Source: Neobacillus sp. WH10
GTDB taxonomy: Bacteria; Bacillota; Bacilli; Bacillales; Cytobacillaceae
Direction of reading: 5' to 3'
DNA: 64,000 bases
NCBI RefSeq assembly: GCF_030123405.1
Contig: NZ_CP126110.1
Coordinates: 2,232,001 to 2,296,000 of the forward strand
Shown here: piece after piece, positions 17,365 through 25,947 of the stretch
Position numbering within the stretch: the first letter of the stretch is position 1
Layout of the letters: the number at the start of each line of letters is the position of its first letter
Notes under the pieces: generated by a model
The model's input: only the letters and a program-made list of their open reading frames with translations
The model's database searches: none
Told to the model about the DNA's origin: nothing
Position numbers and translations under genes: made by a program

Positions 17365-18470
17365 GATATTTCCTCCATGTCTTTTTGTAATTTTTCAGCT
17401 GATAAATCTTGCCGAACTGTATAGGGTGATTGCAGTGTTTTGGATGCATTAATATTGCCAGCTTTGGCAATTTCGATTAAAGATTTGCCCTCTAACCATG
17501 AGTAAATAACTGCAGAGGAGAAAGCATCACCAGCTCCTGTGACATCTATGATTTCTTTTGTTTCTATCGAAGGAATATGGAAGATTCCTTCTTCTTTATT
17601 ACCAATCATGGATCCTTTTTTTCCATTCGTAATAACCACATTGGTAATCCCTAGTGATAACCATTTTTCTAAAGCATTTTTCCAATCTTCTTCATTTCTG
17701 ATTTCAATATTAAAGTAAGTTTCCGTTTCATCTCGGTTCGTAATGAGCCATGTAACGCCGTTTAAATCATCTGGCAAGCGTTTCATTTTTGGTGCTGAAA
17801 CAGGTACTATGACAATCGGTAAATCATGACTCTTGGCGAAATGACACAAGAATTGAATGGATTCTTTTGGACAATTCAAATCGACCATGATGCATTTTGA
17901 GCGACTTAATAATAAATCGTGTTTAAGAAGTAATTCAGGTGTGATCGCTTCATATACTTCCATATCTGCTAAAGCAATTACTAATTCTCCACTAGTATCT
18001 AATACGGCAGAGTAGGAGCCAGTTGATTTTTCAGGGAATTGGGTCACAGTTTCTAAGTTCATGTAAAGAGCTGATGATTCTTCTATGAATGACCAGTCCT
18101 TATCTGAGCCACTTGTAGAGATAAGTGACACTTCCATCCCAAGCCTTCCAAGATTCTCTGCGATATTTCTTGCAACTCCTCCAGCATTCTGTGTAGAGAA
18201 AATTGGATTTGAGGTACCTAGTTGGGCTTTCTCCTTGATATGGAATTTACGATCAATATTAGCGCCGCCAATGCAAATGACATGTTGTGATTCACTCAAA
18301 ATGTAGGCTCTACCTAAAATACTTCCTTTTCTGATTAAACCAGAAATAATATTTGCAATGGATGGCCGAGATAATCCTAATAGTTCCGCAAGCTCTTGTT
18401 GAGAAACATAGGGATTCTTGCGTATTAAATCGAGAATCATTTGTTCTTTCTCAGTCATTCTTTCAGGCAC
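17361..18470 (-). CDS. psuK: Pseudouridine kinase (PfkB family) with N-terminal winged helix
   Basis: 369 residues. An N-terminal helix-turn-helix (~1-60: ILDLIRKNPYVSQQELAELLG, SRPSIANIISGLIRKG) precedes a PfkB/ribokinase domain with GGANIDRKF, the AGGVARNIAENLGRLG loop and the C-terminal catalytic DVTGAGDAF. It phosphorylates pseudouridine for PsuG. The HTH fusion is typical of Firmicute kinases of this group and suggests autoregulation; a matching repeat lies at the promoter. GTG 18470 follows GAGGTGAG. Confidence 0.9.
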   Translation of the reverse strand: MPERMTEKEQMILDLIRKNPYVSQQELAELLGLSRPSIANIISGLIRKGSILGRAYILSESQHVICIGGANIDRKFHIKEKAQLGTSNPIFSTQNAGGVARNIAENLGRLGMEVSLISTSGSDKDWSFIEESSALYMNLETVTQFPEKSTGSYSAVLDTSGELVIALADMEVYEAITPELLLKHDLLLSRSKCIMVDLNCPKESIQFLCHFAKSHDLPIVIVPVSAPKMKRLPDDLNGVTWLITNRDETETYFNIEIRNEEDWKNALEKWLSLGITNVVITNGKKGSMIGNKEEGIFHIPSIETKEIIDVTGAGDAFSSAVIYSWLEGKSLIEIAKAGNINASKTLQSPYTVRQDLSAEKLQKDMEEIS

Positions 18471-18513
18471 AAACTCACCTCATTTCTTATATTGGTGTGA
18501 GAATAAGCTTCAT

Positions 18514-18577
18514 ATAAACTTATGTTTAAAACATAAACTTATGTTTGTATTATACTTCTAATTATTTGTTAGGTCAA
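18514..18577 (-). promoter_or_regulatory. psuK-psuG promoter with operator-like repeats
   Basis: On the minus strand TTGACC (18572-18577), 17 nt, TATAAT (18549-18554). Directly downstream, ATAAACTTATGTTT occurs twice (18514-18527 and 18533-18546, 19-nt period). The inner part holds the inverted repeat AAACATAA-NN-TTATGTTT at 18529-18546. Its place at the transcription start fits a repressor operator. Confidence 0.75.
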
Positions 18578-18689
18578 CTTATTCAGGTGAGGTACTGCAG
18601 GGAGTTATACAGATCTTTAAGAGCGATCGGAATGCCAAACGTGATAAGAAATAAATACAGGACAGGCAACAGAATCATATAATCTTTTC

Positions 18690-18717
18690 ACTGAAATGAT
18701 GGGTTAAACATAATATA
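18690..18717 (+). promoter_or_regulatory. SigK-like sporulation promoter
   Basis: AC at 18690, 17 nt, then CATAATATA at 18709, which fits the SigK form AC-N16/17-CATANNNTA known from B. subtilis. It precedes a GerP-like spore gene, which supports mother-cell expression. The motif is short, so chance occurrence is possible. Confidence 0.45.
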
Positions 18718-18752
18718 GTTCATAATAATGGAGAGAATGGGAGGAGAGAGGA

Positions 18753-19001
18753 ATGCCTACAGTCATTAATTTAGGGATAATGAATATTAATTCTCCTCAG
18801 CCTAATGCAGCGGTTTTTGTTGGAGAATCCATTGTTACCGGAATGGATGGTAACAGGAAATATAACTTGGGTTTTGGCGGACAATATGGTGCTTTTAATA
18901 CTATTGCTGGGAATATAAGTAATAATGCCGATAGCTTTGAAGTAATTGATGGGGTTATTTTTGACCAAGATTTTAAACCAAATTTAGGCTCAAATGTATA
19001 A
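18753..19001 (+). CDS. GerPA/GerPF-family spore germination protein
   Basis: 82 residues with the single-domain GerPA/PF pattern: an N-terminal strand with MNINS, then AAVFVGESIVTG and an NLGFGGQYGAFNTIAG turn. GerP proteins are made in the mother cell during sporulation and let germinants pass the spore coat. GGGAGGAGAG gives a strong start at ATG 18753. The domain is close to the C-terminal half of the protein at 19769 (AVFVGDGHVTG). It belongs to a five-gene GerP-like cluster; canonical A or F identity cannot be assigned. Confidence 0.75.
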   Translation: MPTVINLGIMNINSPQPNAAVFVGESIVTGMDGNRKYNLGFGGQYGAFNTIAGNISNNADSFEVIDGVIFDQDFKPNLGSNV

Positions 19002-19036
19002 GAAATAATATTTTCAAAAATATATCATCTGCTTTT

Positions 19037-19067
19037 ACCATCCTTACTTTCGTTTGGATGGTTTTTA
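19037..19067 (+). terminator. Intrinsic terminator
   Basis: ACCATCC and GGATGGT form a 7-bp stem followed by five T, just after the GerPF-like gene at 18753. Confidence 0.75.
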
Positions 19068-19092
19068 TTATAAAAAAAGCAAAAAAAAATTC

Positions 19093-19371
19093 CTAACTAG
19101 GAGCTTCGTTTTTTAATGTGGGTTCCTCTTTTTTTTCTTGATTTATTTGATTCCGTTTCATTGGGCTACTCTCGTAATTTGTTAAGGAAGCGCTCGTATG
19201 TGCGAAGTTGTTCCGATCTCCATGAATGTTTCCTAATCCTTGGTTATGTTTTTTGCTGCTTTTAAAGTCTTCGATAAAATTGTTTCCTATGCTTAAGCAA
19301 GAAGCTCCTTCAATGCTCCCAATTTTGATTGTGCCAATATGAAAGGTTGGAGATAAGATTGGGGGAGTCAT
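19093..19371 (-). CDS. GerPA/GerPF-family protein with charged tail
   Basis: 92 residues. The first ~60 match the family layout: FHIGTIKIGSIEGASCLSIGNN, then a glycine/asparagine turn GLGNIHGDRN. The last ~30 residues are rich in Lys, Glu and Asn and look like an added disordered tail. GGGAGGAG, part of the end of the upstream gene, serves ATG 19371, so it is the second gene of a minus-strand pair. A role in coat permeability to germinants is inferred from family membership. Confidence 0.65.
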   Translation of the reverse strand: MTPPILSPTFHIGTIKIGSIEGASCLSIGNNFIEDFKSSKKHNQGLGNIHGDRNNFAHTSASLTNYESSPMKRNQINQEKKEEPTLKNEAPS

Positions 19372-19374
19372 AAA

Positions 19375-19575
19375 TTAATTCTCCTCCCATCTTTCTCTGT
19401 TTTTAGTCCAATTATTTTTTCTAACCCTATTTTCATTACCGGATAAAGCTCCCACTACTTCGTTGATGACACTTTCCTTTCGAAAATTTTTATGAGTGTT
19501 TTTTTTACCAATGAAAATACCGGATGTATTACTCATTTTCATTACAGATAAATTGTCAAATGTAATTTTAATCAT
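19375..19575 (-). CDS. GerP-like small spore protein
   Basis: 66 residues. The core LSVMKMSNTSGIFIGKKN parallels the GIFIGERN segment of the N-terminal domain at 19769, followed by a VVGALSGNENRV turn seen as VIGSISGRSN there. That internal likeness is the main evidence for the family. AAAGGAG lies upstream of ATG 19575. Its stop is 3 nt from the next start, so the two minus-strand genes are an operon. Confidence 0.6.
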   Translation of the reverse strand: MIKITFDNLSVMKMSNTSGIFIGKKNTHKNFRKESVINEVVGALSGNENRVRKNNWTKNRERWEEN

Positions 19576-19664
19576 TTCAGAATTGCTCCTTTTCCATTTT
19601 TATTTAACTTATTCAATTATTGGGCGATTGACACAATCTTTCTTTAGATGATTAGGCACTTATC

Positions 19665-19691
19665 ACAATCCAGAAACCCATACATAAAATA
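19665..19691 (+). promoter_or_regulatory. SigK-like sporulation promoter
   Basis: AC at 19665, 16 nt, CATAAAATA at 19683, fitting AC-N16/17-CATANNNTA, ahead of the two-domain GerP-like gene. Confidence 0.4.
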
Positions 19692-19768
19692 CAATAGCTT
19701 AATAAGAAGGAAAGCATGAAGGTGCTCTTACATGACCAAGAAAATAATCCAAACGTGGTGAGCAGATT

Positions 19769-20284
19769 ATGTTAAAAACTTCACATTTACATTTTACAGG
19801 TGATATAAATGTCCAAACAATGCAAAGACAAAGTGGGATTTTTATAGGGGAACGAAATAATGCAGTCGGCTGGAGTGCTCACGGGAAAGAAAATAGTGTA
19901 ATCGGAAGTATTAGTGGCAGGTCTAATCTCCTTATCAACAATATATCAATATTGAATGACCCTGATTTTATTGATACACCAATTGATGACCGTGATATCA
20001 ATATTTCTTTTGAAAACTTTGGTGATGAAGATCATACCACAAATCTAGATCTTGATAGTTTAAATGTTAATACTATGGATCATAATAGTGCTGTATTTGT
20101 TGGGGATGGGCATGTGACTGGAATAGATGGAAACGAAAAGGTGAATTATTCACAGGGGGGGTTATTCGGAAACAATAATCAATTATTAAACAATGTTAAT
20201 GTTAATAATGACCAAGATGTTATTGATGCAATAATGGAAGATCAAGATATTAAAATTGCTAATATTATTAAGGGAAAAGTCTAG
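19769..20284 (+). CDS. Two-domain GerP-like spore protein
   Basis: 171 residues formed by two copies of the GerPA/PF-type domain. Copy 1 spans ~1-80 (SGIFIGERNN, SVIGSISGRSN) and copy 2 ~90-171 (SAVFVGDGHVTGIDGNEKVN, GGLFGNNNQLLNN). An acidic linker joins them. GerP proteins are normally single-domain, so a tandem fusion is unusual. Copy 1 is most like the 19375 product and copy 2 like the 18753 product, suggesting fusion of two neighbours or duplication from one precursor. The ATG at 19769 has only a weak upstream GTGAG. Confidence 0.65.
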   Translation: MLKTSHLHFTGDINVQTMQRQSGIFIGERNNAVGWSAHGKENSVIGSISGRSNLLINNISILNDPDFIDTPIDDRDINISFENFGDEDHTTNLDLDSLNVNTMDHNSAVFVGDGHVTGIDGNEKVNYSQGGLFGNNNQLLNNVNVNNDQDVIDAIMEDQDIKIANIIKGKV

Positions 20285-20314
20285 TGTTACTGCTATTTTT
20301 TATTAGAGACATTG

Positions 20315-20701
20315 CTAGAATTTATTTTTGAATCGATATCCCTTTGAAGTTTTCATCATTTTTGTTTCATTAGGAGAAGTTGTGTCAGACATGGCTTCCT
20401 CTTTTGCATGTTCCTTATTAATCTTTTGGATAAGTGGTTTAGTTAAGTCCTCTGAACTATAAATATTATTTCCAATACTTAATTTACCGCTCAACTGGTC
20501 TATTTCAATATTGTCTAACCGAAAAATGATGTTCTCTAGATGTTCAATATGGACATGATCAAAGTGGAGATTATTTCTTTCAGTTTCCTTTTTTTGTTGT
20601 TCTAGTAACTCAATAATTCGATCTAACTTAGTAATAATGAGAGAGTGAACTTTCGTTTCATTATTTGTTTGTTTTTTTCTATTAGAAAAAAATTTAAACA
20701 T
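20315..20701 (-). CDS. GerPC-like spore germination protein
   Basis: About 128 residues. A coiled-coil-forming stretch (KLDRIIELLEQQKKETE) is followed by LHFDHVHIEHLENIIFRLD and DQLSGKLSIGNN, the pattern I associate with GerPC. Canonical GerPC is ~200 residues, so this is a short version. The frame reaches 20752, but the ribosome site GGGGGTGA gives ATG 20701. It faces the two-domain GerP gene convergently and completes a mixed GerPA/F + GerPC set, supporting a complex in the spore coat. Confidence 0.65.
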   Translation of the reverse strand: MFKFFSNRKKQTNNETKVHSLIITKLDRIIELLEQQKKETERNNLHFDHVHIEHLENIIFRLDNIEIDQLSGKLSIGNNIYSSEDLTKPLIQKINKEHAKEEAMSDTTSPNETKMMKTSKGYRFKNKF

Positions 20702-20896
20702 AAACTCACCCCCCTTTGATGATTGCACCAATCCGATAAATATTTTAAACAAGCCCGCCGTAATTACTTATTTTCCCTTCCATTTTACGCAAGTTTCTTT
20801 AAAAAAATCTTATGCTAAGAAAATGGGACTTAGTATTAAATACACCTGATACCTATATACAAATTCCTTCTTCTTTAGGTAGATAATTAGCGAATA

Positions 20897-20947
20897 AAGC
20901 TAACAAAGTTGGATGTTTTAATCCATCTCCGTTAGCTTATTTTTTTA
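20897..20947 (-). terminator. Intrinsic terminator of khtU
   Basis: On the minus strand AAGCTAAC...GTTAGCTT, with inner ATGGAT/ATCCA pairing. It lies directly after the khtU stop. Confidence 0.65.
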
Positions 20948-20948
20948 T

Positions 20949-22214
20949 TTACATGCCATGACTATTTTTTTCTTCAGATTGGTTTTTAAGAATAGATGTG
21001 GATTGCTTTTTAAGGTTTCCTTTATTTTCCCATTTGAAAATTTTATTCAATAGTTGATAAATATTTTTGGATTCTTTCGTTAAAAAGGGCCCGAGAATAG
21101 CCAAGATTAGAACATAAACGGCGGTAAATGGTTTTAGGATTGGCATTAAGCCTCCAGCAAGGCCTAAATTAGCAACAATGATCGAAAATTCACCCCTAGA
21201 AACGATTGTTAATCCGATATTAGAAGAGGCTTTATGAGAAAGACCAGCCTTTCTTCCGGAAATCATTCCAGCTACAAAGTTGCTAATGATAGTAAGGACA
21301 ACAGCACCTAGAGCTAACCAAACGGCACCGCCCAAGCTAAAAGGATCAATACTTAAACCGAAACTAAAGAAAAATAGTGCTCCAAAGAAATCTCTAAATG
21401 GGATAACTAAATGTTCGATGCGCTCGCGATGTTCAGTTTCAGAAAAGACTAAACCCAATAATAAAGCACCAATGGCTTCAGCAACATGGAGTTTTTCTGA
21501 AAAACCTGCAACAAAAAATAGTGAAGCAAAGATAACGAGGATGAAAATCTCATTAGACTTAATGTTTAATAGTTTATTAAGGATAGGAGCGCCTTTTCGG
21601 GCGATAATGAAAAACAGAATCATATAGCCAAGTGAAATTAGAACCGAGGTGATTGTACCTAAAATAGTCGTTGACTCACCAAGTAAAAGACCTGACATGA
21701 TTGAGAGGAATATAGCCAGGAAAATATCATCAAATAAAACAATTCCCAAGATTAATTCTGTTTCTGTATTTGCGGTTCTTTTTAAATCGACTAAAACCTT
21801 AGCAACAATGGCAGAAGAGGAAACACTAAGGAGACCAGCAATAATAAACGTTTCCATAACAGGGAAGCCTACAGCAAATCCGTATACTAAACCTAAAATG
21901 AAATTAAGAGCTACATAAATAGATCCGCCAATTACAATAGAAGGTCCCGAACGAATTAATTTTCCAACAGAGAATTCAAGCCCAAGATAAAATAGTAAAA
22001 ACAAAACCCCGATTCGTCCGAAAAATTCAATTATTTCTGAGCTTCCTATGAATCTAAGATCGATTATTCCAAAATGAGGTGCATGTGGACCAACTACCAT
22101 CCCTAAAAGGATAAGAAAAGGAATGATCGAGAATTTTAACCTTCCTGCTAATAATGCTGCTAGGGCGACTAGAATTAACGCTGTACCTACCTCGAAAACT
22201 AAGTGATTTGTCAT
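20949..22214 (-). CDS. khtU: Cation:proton antiporter (CPA2), KhtU-like
   Basis: 421 residues with about twelve membrane helices and the CPA2 hallmarks LLFYLGLEFSVGKL, SSSAIVAKVL, AEAIGALLLGLV and SRGEFSIIVA. KhtU of B. subtilis exports K+ (and ammonium) in exchange for H+ and is gated by KhtT. It is encoded directly behind khtT, 4 nt after its stop, which is the best evidence for the name. A short polar C-terminal tail replaces the large TrkA-N domain of KefB, consistent with separate gating. Confidence 0.85.
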   Translation of the reverse strand: MTNHLVFEVGTALILVALAALLAGRLKFSIIPFLILLGMVVGPHAPHFGIIDLRFIGSSEIIEFFGRIGVLFLLFYLGLEFSVGKLIRSGPSIVIGGSIYVALNFILGLVYGFAVGFPVMETFIIAGLLSVSSSAIVAKVLVDLKRTANTETELILGIVLFDDIFLAIFLSIMSGLLLGESTTILGTITSVLISLGYMILFFIIARKGAPILNKLLNIKSNEIFILVIFASLFFVAGFSEKLHVAEAIGALLLGLVFSETEHRERIEHLVIPFRDFFGALFFFSFGLSIDPFSLGGAVWLALGAVVLTIISNFVAGMISGRKAGLSHKASSNIGLTIVSRGEFSIIVANLGLAGGLMPILKPFTAVYVLILAILGPFLTKESKNIYQLLNKIFKWENKGNLKKQSTSILKNQSEEKNSHGM

Positions 22215-22218
22215 AGTA

Positions 22219-22716
22219 TCACCCGTCCCTTCTTGAAAGAATTTCTTTTACGATTTTTTTTACTTGATTGCGCTGACCAGATACGATGACTGTATCTCCT
22301 ACTTCTAAAATGGTTTCAGGACCAGGGGTATGGATTTTTTGATGATTGCGCTTGATAATCGCGACAATATTTACTTCATAGGATTGACGGATATTTAAAT
22401 TTCCAATGGTTTGGTTAACCGCTAATGCTCCAGGCTCCACCTTAGACCATTCAATCACCAAATCATCAAAAGCCATTTCAATTGTTTCTAAAGCCTTTGG
22501 TGCATAAGTCATTCCACCAATTATGGCAGCTATCTTTCTTGCCTCCGAATCATCAAATGTAGTACTGGCAATAGCTTCCTCATAATCCTCTTGATCAAAA
22601 TAATAAATTTCTCTTCTGCCGTCATCGTGAATAATAATCACTATTTTATCTGCGCTTTTGGTGATGATTTCATACTTTTTCCCAATACCAGGAAGTTCAA
22701 TTTCGCGAATATTCAT
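22219..22716 (-). CDS. khtT: KhtT-like antiporter regulatory subunit (RCK_C domain)
   Basis: 165 residues. The N-terminal half (REIELPGIGKKYEI, VIIIHDDGRREIY) precedes a TrkA_C/RCK_C domain (~85-160: TIGNLNIRQSYEVNIVAIIKRN, GDTVIVSGQRNQVKK). In B. subtilis KhtT senses cyclic di-AMP and pH and controls KhtU. GGAGGAATAG gives a strong start. The third member, khtS, is not visible: the upstream gene is an unrelated integrase. Confidence 0.88.
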   Translation of the reverse strand: MNIREIELPGIGKKYEIITKSADKIVIIIHDDGRREIYYFDQEDYEEAIASTTFDDSEARKIAAIIGGMTYAPKALETIEMAFDDLVIEWSKVEPGALAVNQTIGNLNIRQSYEVNIVAIIKRNHQKIHTPGPETILEVGDTVIVSGQRNQVKKIVKEILSRRDG

Positions 22717-22793
22717 TTTCTATTCCTCCTATATAGTTTGTTCATGGATTAAGAAGTTTTTTTAAAAAGTTAAAAAGGGCGCTTCTGCTTTTC

Positions 22794-23354
22794 TTAGAGG
22801 TTGACATCAATTTCAGTTTTAAGTTTTTCTTCTTTTGAAATTCCAAGATATTTAAGCGTTTCAGAAGGGGTGGAATGGTGGAAATGCTTTTGCAATAGTG
22901 AAATGGCGATTCCTCGTTTATATGCATGATATCCAAACGTTTTCCGCATGGAGTTGGTACCGATTTTTCCTTCGATGCCAACCGCTTCTGCTGCCTGATG
23001 AATAATGCGATAGGCTTGTTGGCGGGTAATCGGTTTATCGGTTTTACTGGACTTAAACAAAAAATTTTCACCTGATAGATGAAGCGTATGAACGTAATGG
23101 AGAATTGCCTGTTTTACTTTATGGTTAAGGTAGACTTCCTTCAACGTTTCTTTATGTGATAGCAAGTAGAAGTCCTTAACACAGTTTTCTTTTTCGAATA
23201 CATCGTTCACTTTTATATCCAGCATTTCGGTAATTTTTAACCCCGTATTAATTCCAAATACAAAGAGAACATAGTCCCGTTCAGAATGCTTTTTTAAATA
23301 TTTCTTTATTGAATTGATTTGCTTAATATCTCTTAGAGCTTCAACATATTCCAT
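22794..23354 (-). CDS. Orphan tyrosine recombinase catalytic domain, probably inactive
   Basis: 186 residues, only the catalytic half of a phage-type integrase, like B. subtilis YoeC. The expected active residues are altered: the first Arg is Lys (TGLKITEML), the HxLR box reads NSMRKTF with Asn for His, while the later His (FHHS) and the Tyr (LKYLGI) remain. There is no core-binding domain, attachment site or phage gene nearby. AAGGGG precedes ATG 23354. It could be a relic kept by chance or a DNA-binding protein with reduced catalysis. Confidence 0.8.
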   Translation of the reverse strand: MEYVEALRDIKQINSIKKYLKKHSERDYVLFVFGINTGLKITEMLDIKVNDVFEKENCVKDFYLLSHKETLKEVYLNHKVKQAILHYVHTLHLSGENFLFKSSKTDKPITRQQAYRIIHQAAEAVGIEGKIGTNSMRKTFGYHAYKRGIAISLLQKHFHHSTPSETLKYLGISKEEKLKTEIDVNL

Positions 23355-23806
23355 TTATAAACGCCCCTTAATCTATGTTACATAATTATATGGTATCATA
23401 CTGTTATGTAACATTAAAATTTTTGCTGAAGATGAGCAAATATGTAGAATTACGAATTATGTGAATGCAATATTATTATGGTATTTTTTATTTTGGTTTT
23501 ATTAAAGGAGTGAATAGTAAGGATTACCGTAGAAGAGGACGATAAAAATGGGTTATTTGAAGAAAAAAATTAGATGGAAGGCGCTAGGGAGAGGTAGGAA
23601 ATCTCTTTAAAATTGCTATCGCAACAAGCAATTCTATTACTTTTACGGTTTATGTTTGATTTTTTCTAGTTTAATTTTTCTTATTTTGTTCATTGATTAT
23701 TCATATTTAACAGCTATGATAGGTTTTAAGGAATTTGGTTTCAATCTCATATTTTTAAACGTGCATTTTATTTTGTAATAATTATGTTCTAAAAGGTGGT
23801 CAGTAA
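23355..23806. other. AT-rich spacer with a possible basic micro-ORF
   Basis: No standard gene. At 23548-23610 an ATG with AGAGGAC upstream encodes 20 residues, very basic (MGYLKKKIRWKALGRGRKSL), followed by a small hairpin (TTGC/GCAA). It could be a leader peptide or chance. The right end carries AAAAGGTGG for the LTA synthase. Confidence 0.4.
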
Positions 23807-25759
23807 ATGAATAACATTTTTCAAAGAGGTCAAGGTATTTTAAATAAATATATTGGCTTTTTCTTATTATCGGTATTATTCCTATGGATAAAAACATATA
23901 TCGTTCAATTAACACAATTTGATTTGGGTATAGAAAATACATTGCAGAAATTTCTATTATTTATCAATCCTTTAGGTTCTGCATTACTATTTTTAGGTAT
24001 ATCATTCTTTTTTAAAGGACGGAAAAAGTATATTTCGCTTATTGTGATTGATTTTCTGTTATCCTTTCTTTTATATGCAAATATCTTATATTACCGGTTC
24101 TTTAATGATTTTATTACGTTACCAACGATTACACAGACGCAAAATTTTGGAGATGTGAGCAGCAGTGTAATTTCTCTTTTAAAGCCCTATGATATTTTAT
24201 TCTTTATCGATATCATTATATTGATTGCCTTACTTGGTTTTCGTTTTGCAAAGATTGAGGTCAAGGATATGAGCCGCAGAAAAACGTCAGTTCTATTCGC
24301 TATATCATTGGCAATTTCTTGCTTGAATTTATCTTTAGCAGAAATAGACCGCCCTCAATTATTGACAAGAGAATTTGATCGAAATTATATTGTGAAATAT
24401 TTAGGAGTATACAATTACACTATTTATGATGCTGTTAAAAGTACGACTGCATCTGCACAAAGGGTAATGGCTAACAGTGACGATATGACAGAAGTGATTA
24501 ACTATACAAAATCGAATTATGCTGAGCCTAATCCCGCCTATTTCGGTGTAGGCAAAGGAATGAATGTGATTTATTTACATCTTGAGTCGATGCAAAACTT
24601 CCTGATTAATTACAAGTTAAACGGGGAAGAAGTTACTCCGTTTTTAAATTCATTGATAAATGATAAAAATACTATGTATTTTGATAATTTCTTCCATCAG
24701 ACTGCACAAGGAAAGACTTCTGATGCTGAATTTATGCTGGAGAATTCATTATTTGGCTTACCACAAGGTTCAGCTTTTACCACAAAAGGTTTAAATACCT
24801 ACCAGGCTGCTCCAGCGATTTTGGGTCAACAGGGTTATACTTCTGCTGTATTTCACGGAAATTCAGGAAGCTTCTGGAATCGTAATGAGATTTATAAATC
24901 GTTTGGATATAACAAGTTTTTTGATTCAAACTACTATCAAATAAGCTCTCAGGACAAAGCAGAATATGGGCTGATGGATAAGCCATTCTATGAGCAATCG
25001 ATTCCACTACTGGAATCATTGCCGCAGCCATTTTATACAAAATTTATTCCAGTATCGAACCATTATCCGTACCCGATTAATGAAGAGAATGCAACAATAG
25101 CGCCGGCTGCAACAGGTGATAAATCTGTCGATCAATACTTCCAGACAGCTCGTTATGCAGATGAAGCATTAAAGCAATTCTTTGATTATTTAAAGCAGTC
25201 TGGATTATATGATCATTCGATCATTATTATGTACGGTGACCATTACGGAATTTCAGAAAATCATAATAAAGCAATGGAACAAGTCCTTGGAAAGAAAATT
25301 ACTCCTTTTGAAAGTGCGGGGTTACAACGAGTACCATTATTCATTCGGGTGCCAGGTATGGAGGGTGGCGTGAACCACGAATATGGTGGTCAGGTCGATC
25401 TTCTTCCAACACTACTTCACTTGGTTGGTACCGATACAAAAGATTATGTACAATTTGGAACCGACCTATTATCTGAACAGCATGATGATCTTGTTGCATT
25501 CCGAAATGGTGATTATGTGAGTCCGACGATTACATCTGTTGACGGTAAATTCTATGATTCCCATACTGGTATGATATTAGAAGAGGACAAGATGGACGAG
25601 GCCAATAAAAATAAGAAAATGGTGCAACAAAAATTAACATATTCTGATAAAGTAGTGAATGGAGATTTATTGCGTTTTTACACACCAGAGAACTTTGTTC
25701 CTGTAGACAGGTCAACATTCAACTATAATCCAAATTCCGAAAGTGTTTCAAAAAAATAA
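23807..25759 (+). CDS. LtaS-family lipoteichoic acid synthase / phosphoglycerol transferase
   Basis: 650 residues: five N-terminal membrane helices (~1-190), a linker, then an extracellular sulfatase-fold domain (~240-610). T304 in the AQGKTSDAEF motif is the catalytic nucleophile; metal-site segments include HLESMQ, HGNSGSFWNR and YGDHYG. The family adds glycerol phosphate from phosphatidylglycerol to the growing teichoic acid or primes the chain. Bacilli carry several paralogues (LtaS, YfnI, YqgS, YvgJ) and I cannot tell which this is. It is a single gene closed by a hairpin terminator. Confidence 0.9.
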   Translation: MNNIFQRGQGILNKYIGFFLLSVLFLWIKTYIVQLTQFDLGIENTLQKFLLFINPLGSALLFLGISFFFKGRKKYISLIVIDFLLSFLLYANILYYRFFNDFITLPTITQTQNFGDVSSSVISLLKPYDILFFIDIIILIALLGFRFAKIEVKDMSRRKTSVLFAISLAISCLNLSLAEIDRPQLLTREFDRNYIVKYLGVYNYTIYDAVKSTTASAQRVMANSDDMTEVINYTKSNYAEPNPAYFGVGKGMNVIYLHLESMQNFLINYKLNGEEVTPFLNSLINDKNTMYFDNFFHQTAQGKTSDAEFMLENSLFGLPQGSAFTTKGLNTYQAAPAILGQQGYTSAVFHGNSGSFWNRNEIYKSFGYNKFFDSNYYQISSQDKAEYGLMDKPFYEQSIPLLESLPQPFYTKFIPVSNHYPYPINEENATIAPAATGDKSVDQYFQTARYADEALKQFFDYLKQSGLYDHSIIIMYGDHYGISENHNKAMEQVLGKKITPFESAGLQRVPLFIRVPGMEGGVNHEYGGQVDLLPTLLHLVGTDTKDYVQFGTDLLSEQHDDLVAFRNGDYVSPTITSVDGKFYDSHTGMILEEDKMDEANKNKKMVQQKLTYSDKVVNGDLLRFYTPENFVPVDRSTFNYNPNSESVSKK

Positions 25760-25768
25760 TAACGAAAG

Positions 25769-25803
25769 GCTGCTTGAGAAGTAATTCTTGGGCAGCTTTT
25801 TTT
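25769..25803 (+). terminator. Intrinsic terminator of the LTA synthase gene
   Basis: GCTGCTTGAGAA pairs with TTCTTGGGCAGC (three wobble pairs), followed by seven T. Confidence 0.75.
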
Positions 25804-25947
25804 ATGATTTTTCACAGGATATCGAATTCTTTTAGTGGGTTAAATCCGATTCATTACGGGCAGTAACCAAACGCTTTGCACTTTTTTATACACAAAATCA
25901 GGTCAATTACATAAGATAATTCAGAAATATCTGGGAGGTGGAACAAA

